The position numbers and the translations under genes were made by a program. This document shows, one piece after another, positions 56,949 through 64,000 of a stretch of 64,000 nucleotides of DNA. The notes below the pieces were generated by a model, which was not told the DNA's origin, did no database searches, and saw only the letters and a list, made by a program, of their open reading frames with translations. The stretch spans positions 6,922,437-6,986,436 of the forward strand of contig CM035160.1 of assembly GCA_020205615.1 (NCBI GenBank), given 5' to 3'. Numbering within the stretch: the first letter of the stretch is position 1; every line of letters starts with the position of its first letter. This DNA comes from Panax quinquefolius (taxonomy: Eukaryota; Streptophyta; Magnoliopsida; Apiales; Araliaceae).

Positions 56949-58130
56949 ATGGCGATGTTTGAGAATGTCGTGAGAATATTAACAATGGAAATGAGGCCAG
57001 TGGAGATGCTGTACTCACCAGCGAGGAGAGCGATGCTGCAGGTGGCAATGTTCCTCCTGTGAACAACACCATTGAAGCGAGATGATGAGCGAGGGGATGT
57101 TTAGAAGTTTTTTGCGATTCATGCAAAAATCGAGACGAGGAGACTTCGTGTTCAAAATCTGAGGAGAAATGATAGCAATTCACGGGTTATCCACGACCAA
57201 GCGATTCGAAGTTGGGACCACGAATTTAAGGAAAGCGGATCCGATCATGGCGGAAACATGGGTCAAACAAATTACGAAGATATTCGATGTCTTGGGATGC
57301 GGAGGAAAACGAAGGTTCCATTCGCCACCTTTATGTTAAAATGGCGAAGCGGACTCTTGGGTAGGAGTGCGTGAAGCGTACCCATCCGGCCCTTTTCGGC
57401 GTGTCTTGGGAGAGCGTTTGAAAAATATTTAATGACAAATACTTTCACGAAAGTGTTAAATCGTATGAAGGAAGTGGAGTTCATCAGATTGGAACAAAAC
57501 AACATGGCGGTGTCTCGATGCGAGGCAAAGTTTGCGAGTTATCGAGTTTTGCACCTCATTTGGTGGAGAATGAGGAGCGTATGGCGCGGATGTTTCTTAG
57601 AGGTTTGAAACCGGCGTCGTCGATATCTCATTTCTCATAAATTTTCTCTTTATTGAGATGTTGTAAGCGAGGGCTCAATTATTAGGCGAGATAGCGAGAT
57701 GCGGTCGGTTGAGGACCCTGACGAGGATCGTGTCGAGAGATAGCGATCAGCGAGAATAATGATAACTGCGGAGAAAAGCAGCAGCGGGACGAAATGGTAA
57801 CCACTCTGGTGGTAATCATAGCCGTGAAAATAGAAAAAGCGAGTCGGGAGGAGATTTTAAAGAGGAGATTTAACAACGACCGTATGAAAGATGGCGGTCT
57901 GCGTGACAAGCGGGTTCTAAGGGAGGAAAACGACCACCGGTCGTATATTTACTAAATCGGAAAAGAGGACATATCGGTCAAGCGCCCTGACAGATTCAAG
58001 GTATGCTATAATTGTGGAAAGGAAGGACATATCGCTCGAGATTATGCGATGGCGAAACCTAGTTCGGTGAGGGCGGTGACTCGAAAAACATCCCGAAAAA
58101 GTCAAAGTCAGCGATTAGGGAAGAAGCGTT
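56949..58130 (+). pseudogene. A4 gag (frameshifted)
   Basis: Begins near ATG 56949 by comparison with A1; the FENV...NETVE start is broken by indels. Capsid blocks: an ITKIFDVLGC-type stretch near 57275-57305, GSIRHLYVKM near 57312-57342, and FLRGLKP near 57590-57610. Two zinc knuckles end it: the first is degraded at about 57950; the second at 58004-58045 reads CYNCGKEGHIARDY, with only the last cysteine changed to tyrosine (TAT for TGT). It would form the particle and bind RNA. Confidence 0.76.
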
Positions 58131-58189
58131 TGTTGTGGTTGGTCATAATCGAGGAACCCAAGCGAGGTGATCACGGGTAAGCTATTTAT

Positions 58190-58735
58190 AAATTCTTGCG
58201 AAGTTTATACCTTACTTGATCTGGGTGCTACCCATTCATTTATCTCTCTGCATGTGCTCAGCGTTTAAACTTGACTCAGGAGAAATTAGACTTTGACTAT
58301 CTGTGGAAACTCAGTTAGGAGAAACTTTCATCACATCCTTTGTTTATAAATCTTGTTTGATTCAAGTTGGCACCATTACCTTACACATTGACCTTATCTC
58401 TTTAAAGATACTTGCTTTTGATGTGATTTTAGGGATTGATTGGTTAACTACTCATCATGCCAAAATTGATTGTTTTAAATAAGGTTGTTAGTTTTCATAT
58501 TCTAAACGACTGTTTATGCAATTCAAACAACTAAACCATTAAAATCGATCAACATGTCATATCTAATCATAAAAGCTATTCGTTTATTAAAAAGCGGATG
58601 TCGAGCTTTCTTAGCCCATGTTATGGATTTGAATAAAGACACGTCAAATTTGAATAATATTCTGTTGTTATTGACTTTCTGGCGTATTTCTAGAAGAACT
58701 TCCGATTACCCCCCGCGTGAAGTTGAATTCTTTAT
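58190..58735 (+). pseudogene. A4 protease
   Basis: LLDLGATHSFISL at about 58211-58250 is the aspartic-protease active site; the middle residue of the D-S/T-G triad reads L. RLNLT follows (58261-58275), and DVILGIDWLTTHHAKID at 58420-58470 is a well-conserved protease stretch. The pre-RT block VMDLNKDT is open at 58620-58645. Mostly readable with one or two frame changes. Confidence 0.74.
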
Positions 58736-59450
58736 TGATCTTGAACACAGTACAAAGCCCATTTCTAAAACCCCATATCGAATGGCTCTATTGAACTTGA
58801 GGAGTTAAAGGTCCAACTACGAGGAATTGTTGGACATCGGTTTCATTAAATCTAGTACATCTCCTTGGGGTGCTCTGTTTTATTTGTAAAGAAGAAAGAG
58901 CGGGAGTATCGACTTTGTATTGACTATCGGGGAATTGAACCATGTCACCATCAAGAATAGGTATCCTCTACCTCGTATTGATGACTTGTTTGACCCGATT
59001 CTGCAAGGGGCACAATTCTTTTCAAAAATCGATCTTAGATTACGGGATATCATCGGTTTGAAGATTAGGCGAGGATATTCAAAAGCGCCTTGAGAACTTC
59101 GGTATGGGCATTATGAATTCTTAGTCATGTCTTTCGGACTAACTAATGCTCTGCGACTTTCATGGATATGATGAGCCAAGAGTATTCAGGAATATTTGGA
59201 TCGATTCGTTGTTGTCTTTATTGATGACATCCTCGTATATTCAAAAGCGTAGTGAAGATCATGAGCACCATTTGAAAATTTGGTACTCGAAAACCTTCGT
59301 GAAAACCAACTATATGCCAAATTGAAGAAATCGAGTTACGGCTTGAGGAAGTAGCATTCCTTGGGCGCGTGGTGTCGAAACATGGAGTATCTGTTGATCC
59401 GTGAAGATTGAAGCAATCTGAAGTTAGGAACAGCAGAAATCGGTGGTTGA
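58736..59450 (+). pseudogene. A4 reverse transcriptase with catalytic FIDD box
   Basis: RT starts at TKPISKTPYRMAL (58750-58790). TSPWG near 58858 and [15 protein letters not shown] near 58915-58955 precede [11 protein letters not shown] at 58964-58997 and FFSKIDLR near 59018-59040. [17 protein letters not shown] at 59100-59150 precedes the catalytic VVVFIDDIL at 59208-59234 (FIDD 59217-59228). YAKLKK near 59312 and VAFLG near 59350 lead to the connection. All RT blocks are present in order, but frame changes separate them. This copy, with A3, is the only one here whose RT palm survives. Confidence 0.8.
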
Positions 59451-60175
59451 AATCGTAGCTTTTTGGGCTTAAATTTGGTTATTATCGGAGATTAGTGGAA
59501 GGTTTTCTCGAATCGCTACTCCATTAACTTCGGCTAACTTCGGAAGGATACAAAATTCGTTTGGGCGAAGAATGCGAGAAAAGTTTCCAAGAGCTTAAGA
59601 GGAGACTTATTTATTTTTGTTCTAACAATACCATCTGGTTCGGATGGATTTGTTATCTCTGATGATGCTTGAGCAAAAAGGGTTAGGATGTGTTCTCATG
59701 CAGCGTGGGAAAGTCATAGCCTATGCCTCGCGACAACTTAAAAGAGTATGAGAGGAATTATCCTACTCATGATCTAGAGTTAGCGGCCCGATCGTTTTCA
59801 GCTAAAAATATGGAGCACTTATCTATATGGAGAAAGTGGAGATATATTCGGACCGTATAAAAGCCTTAAATATTTCTTCACTCAAAAAGAACTCAACATC
59901 TGGCGGCGTGACGTTGGCTCGAGCTATTGAAGACTACGACCACACTATTGATACCATCACGGTAAAAGCGAGCGTGGTAGGTGGCGCGTTGAGTAGAAGA
60001 TCATATCTTGAGGAGCAGAGTGCGATGATGTCAAGTATCTGGCGTAGAGCCCGACTTTAATAGAAAAAGTTAAGGTTGCTCGAGCCAGGGCAGGAGGCGA
60101 TCGCGTATGAAGAAGAAAGTACTGAAGGAGCTATTAGGGCGAGAATTGATGAAGAAGGAATACTTGAGTCCACTC
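59451..60175 (+). pseudogene. A4 RNase H
   Basis: The connection (GYYRRLVEGFLESLLH-like, 59475-59525) is followed by LTIPSGSDGFVISDDA (59625-59672), holding the first catalytic aspartate region. KIWSTYLYGEKVEIYSD lies at about 59805-59850, where EIYSD carries another active-site aspartate. The frame 59827-60060 then runs through EDYDHTID...KASVVGGALSRRS, the normal end of RNase H in plant gypsy pol (LSRR). It degrades RNA in the RNA-DNA hybrid. Confidence 0.76.
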
Positions 60176-61532
60176 TAGACTTTGTGTTCTAACGACTACG
60201 ATTTGAAGTACAAGATTATGATGGAGGCACCTGATCGCCATTTGCAATCCATCACGAAGTACTAAAATGTATCGTGATCTTGACATACATTTTGGTGGAA
60301 CAATATGAAGAGAGAGATTGCAAAGTTTATCTCGATGTGTTTAACTTGCCCGGCGTGTAAAGGCGGAGCATCTTGTACCCTAAGGGTCCGTTGCAACCAC
60401 TTGAGATTAGGAATGGAAGTGGGAACACATTACTATGGATTTAGTTCTGGGTCTTCCTACGGTTTCTCAAGGCATCAATGCTATTTGGGTTATTGTTGAT
60501 AGATTAACCAAATCTGCTCATTTCTTGCCGTCTGGAGACTTATTCCTTGAGCGTCTTGCTAGTATGTATATGCGTGAATGAGATTGTGAGGTTGCATGGC
60601 ATGCTGTATCCATAGTTTGGATCGTGACCCAAGATTCACTTCAAGATTTTTGGGTTAGCTTGCAAAAAGCTATGGAGCGCAGTTTGCGATTTAGTTGGCA
60701 TACCATCCCCAAGCAGACGAGACAATCGAGAGAGACTATTCAAACTCTTGAAGATCTATTAAGACTACGTGTCCTAGACTTCAAGGTAGTTGGGATAAGT
60801 ATTTACCATTGGTGGAATTCTCCTACAACAACGATTATCGAGCAAGTATAGGTGTGGCTCCATTTGAAGCATTATATGGGCGAAAATGTGGTTCTCGATA
60901 TGTTGGGATGAGGTGGGTGAAGCAACATTGTTGGGACCCGAGTTAAATGCGTATGACTACTGAAAAGATCGAATGATTGACAAGCGTATACAAAGCGGCA
61001 CAAGATCGACAAAAAAGAGTTATCGGATCTTCATCGAAAGGGCGTGGAATTTAATGTAGGGGATCATGTATTGTTGCGAGTTGCTCCATGGAAGGGAGTT
61101 ACAAGATTTGGGAAGAGAGAAAGCTCGATCCACGATTTATTGGTCCATTTCAAATTCTTGGCCAGAGTAGGAAATGTAGCTTTATAGACTTGCGTTACCT
61201 CAAAGTATGTCTACGTGTTCATAATGTGTTTCACATATCGTACTTAAATAAATATGTGAAAGACCGAACCACGTTATTGAGTTAGAAGCCGGGACGAGAT
61301 AGCCAGAAGACTTAGCGTATGAGGAGGTACTGTCGAAGATCTTGGATAGGAAGGAGCATGTCTACTGCATGAAGAAAGTCATACCACAAGTTAAAGTTTT
61401 GTGGAGGAATCATCTTTATAGAGAAATGACACAGGAATTGGAAGCGGAAATGAAAGCGAGGTATCCTCACCTTTTGAAACACACCGAATGTCGTCGTCGA
61501 TTTAGAGGGCGAAATTTCATAAGGAGGGAGGT
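60176..61532 (+). pseudogene. A4 integrase and chromodomain-like tail
   Basis: Zinc domain: STKMYRDLDIHFGG..MKREIAKFISMCLTC at about 60257-60353. Catalytic D: TMDLVLGLP, open 60431-60530 through AIWVIVDRLTKSAHFLP. The second D lies in the DRDPRFTSR region (60612-60645, frameshifted) and the E in QTLEDLLR (60741-60763). The C-terminal part has KGVEFNVGDHVLLR at 61040-61080, RKLDPRFIGPFQILG (open 61088-61285) and VHNVFHISYL. The last frame, 61342-61554, holds RKEHV..KKVIPQVKVLWRNHL...EAEMKARYPHLL and FRGRNFI, the tail of Tekay/Del-type integrases. In related elements that tail reads chromatin marks and directs insertion. Confidence 0.8.
61518..61532 (+). other. A4 polypurine tract
   Basis: CATAAGGAGGGAGGT directly precedes the 3' LTR start TGTAAGACC at 61533. 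The last pol frame reads through the tract and ends inside the LTR. Confidence 0.82.
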
Positions 61533-64000
61533 TGTAAGACCAGAAATTTTTTAAATAAAAGGAATTTCCTTTATTTATTATTTTGAAATAGTAAGGGTTG
61601 ATTTGATTAATGTGGATAGTTAAGGGTTAAATCATGAAATATTTCAAAATAAGCAGTGGTTATAAAATATTCATTATCGTCGGGAATATTAGTTTGGTGG
61701 TGGAATATTAAATCTTTGTCGGGAATATTAAATGCGACGGTAGCGACCATGTGTGGGCCCATGTGAGAAGCGATTGGATGAAAAAGCGACAAATATAAGT
61801 TGTTTTTAAATAGCAGGCGTAGTTATTCTGAGATTATCTTTGTTGGAATACCGGTGGTTAAAACACACTAATCTGGCGTTGTTGAGCGATAGCACTGCGG
61901 TATTGCACCAATTATTGATTCTTACGTGAAGGCACTTTTCGATAATGGTTCTGATAATTCTTTATTCGATATTTTATTGAGTTAATAATTCTTTGCGTTG
62001 ATATTTTATATTCTTTGTTGTTTGATAATTGTCATTACGGTATTTTTCATTATCGAAGCAATAATTCATATTATCTGAATAATATTATTAGATAACATTA
62101 TTGGCAATGTCTAGAAAGTTACATCTAAGGAGAGGTTTGGTCACCTAATTGCGGCGCCCGATGAAGAAGAAATTCTTATTGGAAAGCCCCTCTTTCTGAG
62201 GAGCTGCACGGTTGTCGATATTGTGATTACGTAATATTATTTGTGAATAATTAATTATTGATTTATATGATGAGGAAAATATTGATTTTATGTGGATATA
62301 GATGGAAAAAATTTTTAAAATGACAATTGTTGAAAATTAATATTTTATCTTTTACGATAAAATAATTCGTTTTAAATATATTATTTTAATAATATATTAA
62401 TGGTGATATTTTACAACGAATGTGGGATATATGAGTATCTGAGGAGGAAGAGTATTTTTGTTGCAATAAATGTTTAAAACATGTTAAACATGTCGGTGGA
62501 CCCCATTTATTGGTGAAATTTGATTATAGCTTTGTAAAATCGCTTGGTTTGTGGATTTGGTCAATTTCTATTTGGAATTTGGAAAAACTTTCTTACTGCA
62601 AAGTTGTAGAAAATTGAAATTCCTATAAAAACTCATGAGATTCAATTTTTCTGATGAAAGGGCTATTTATTATGAATTATTGAAGTTAGAAGCTCAAAAT
62701 AATTGATTTTTGGGAGTTTAAAATATTTTTTTAAAAAAAACGTTTTTTGTTGTAATTGAGTGGCTCACATGTGTTATAAATGATCTGAAATCAGATTTCT
62801 AAGGTGGGCTTGAATATTTTTAAAAATATTATTATTTTATTAAATTTTACGCTTTGGTGTTACAGCGTTTTCTATAAATAGGGTCTTGGGTTAGAATTGA
62901 AAATCACACGAGAAGCTGAAGTTTTCTCTCTCTATATTATCGGCGTATTCTTGTGAGTATTTTGAGTATACTTTGAGTATTGCTAGGCGGTGCAAGTTCC
63001 TTGACCTTATACGGTATTACAAGTAAAATCTTGATCTTTTCGAGGTAAGGGATATTATTTTTTTTTAAATGATATTATTTCTTCATATCATTATCTTTGA
63101 AATATTGATCTGAAGTTTTTATCAAATTTGGAACTTTTTCATGTAAGGGTTACTATTCATGAGTTCTTATTCATGAGTTCTTATTCACGAGTTCTTATTC
63201 AGCGAGTTCTTATTCACGAGTTCTTATTCACGAGTACTATTAAGCGTGAAGCGTGAAGATGTTTTTGTGGAATTTCTATCTTTTGGTGTCGAGTTCTTAT
63301 TCACGTATCTGGCACTATTCACGTATCTGACACTATTCACGTATCTGATCTATTCATAGAAAAATAAAATTTCTTCTTTTAAATCCAAAACATCTATTAC
63401 GGATCTTACTAACTCGATTGTATCCATGTTTTGATCATTCTTGAATTTTACACCACTATGATTATTTTTGAGTATTTTTGGGCGTGGATAAAACCAAATA
63501 CGAATCCTTAATCCTTAATCCTTGTCATTTTGTTTCCTTTGGATTCGTTTCTTTAAAAAAAAATATTTTCATCATCCTCGGTCTTAAATGATGATATTAT
63601 GGAATATCTTTGGCACATAGTGCAAAGATGAATGATTTCTTAAGAATATCTTTGGCACATAGTGCAAAGATGAATGATTTCTGAAGAATATCTTTGGCTA
63701 GTAGTGCAAAGATGAGCAGTGTTTAAATGAACATGACCAGTGATGAATATCTTTGGCACATAGTGCAAATGAATATTTGATTCGGATGTATATTGATTGA
63801 TGTTACGAGGATAAAAAGATGAGCGATGAACTTTTAAATTCATACATAGAAGATAGTAGTTTGCATTCTCTACTTAACTCTTCTAATGAATTATTATTTC
63901 ATTGCGAATATTGATTTAAAATTTGTTGTCTATTGTATTACATTATATTTTTCTGTTGAAGACTAACGATAATTTGTTGTATATTATCTTAGTCATAATA
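61533..64000 (+). repeat. A4 3' LTR (cut by window end)
   Basis: Starts TGTAAGACCAG; TATA box at 62872-62881; short-unit repeats at 63145-63240; hairpin units at 63606-63775. It follows 54017-56440 closely, differing mainly by small indels. About 340 bp of the LTR should lie beyond the window. Confidence 0.88.

Larger units (their letters stand above)
54017..64000 (+). mobile_element. Gypsy element A4, the most complete copy
   Basis: 5' LTR 54017-56778, primer site, gag, protease, RT with FIDD, RNase H, integrase, C-terminal tail, polypurine tract, 3' LTR from 61533 past the window end. By comparison with the 5' LTR, the element should end about 340 bp beyond. The order fits Ty3/gypsy; the pol tail (ILDRKEHV...VKVLWRNHL...EAEMKARYPHLL) fits Tekay/Del chromoviruses. 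Its LTRs differ mainly by small indels, so the insertion is recent. Confidence 0.85.

Overview
This window is AT-rich plant nuclear DNA made almost entirely of nested LTR retrotransposons. I see no host gene, tRNA, rRNA, prokaryotic operon or CRISPR array. A flowering plant is indicated by Ty3/gypsy chromovirus elements (Tekay/Del-like) with LTRs of about 2.7-2.8 kb and an initiator-Met tRNA primer site, by a Ty1/copia element, and by LTR-in-LTR nesting. The species cannot be told.

Layout. (1) 1-1143 and 9228-9444: the end of a gypsy LTR, its primer-binding site and the start of gag (A1, + strand), split by a complete but decayed Ty1/copia element on the - strand (1144-9227) with a perfect 5-bp target-site duplication, ATATG. 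(2) 9445-15170: gypsy element A2 (+), LTR-gag-pol, truncated in integrase. (3) 15253-27600: a - strand tandem LTR-internal-LTR-internal (A5a/A5b) sharing the middle LTR. (4) 27603-27817: a stub of a - strand A LTR, joined head-to-head to family B. (5) 27818-36456: a related gypsy element B (+) with two 2.4-kb LTRs, gag knuckles and a protease; its RT, RNase H and integrase are replaced by non-coding DNA holding a hairpin-unit tandem array. (6) 36457-36974: an A LTR fragment, then a 100-N gap. (7) 37075-43416: element A6 (-). (8) 43417-51406: A3 (+), an old LTR relic, an unexplained segment, pol and a 3' LTR. (9) 51407-54016: inverted stubs of A and B LTRs around a 40-bp inverted repeat. (10) 54017-64000: A4 (+), the best-preserved element, LTR-gag-PR-RT-RH-INT-LTR, running off the window.

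How the parts relate. A3 and A4 keep the RT palm with its FIDD catalytic box. A2, A5a, A5b and A6 share one replacement of the RT palm by the same ~170-bp segment, so they look like one non-autonomous lineage that would have needed enzymes from A4-like copies. The LTRs come in two U3 types that swap just upstream of the TATA box, and U3 type does not track RT status, so the lineages have recombined.

Reading frames are broken everywhere, even in A4, whose two LTRs otherwise match closely. The primer-binding site, which should read TGGTATCAGAGC, is damaged at its CAG in every copy in a different way. This suggests that many frameshifts are sequencing errors at methylated CHG sites rather than real mutations, so calling every coding region here a pseudogene is provisional. 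All domain calls come from reading motifs by eye; boundaries inside pol are accurate to roughly 20-50 bases.
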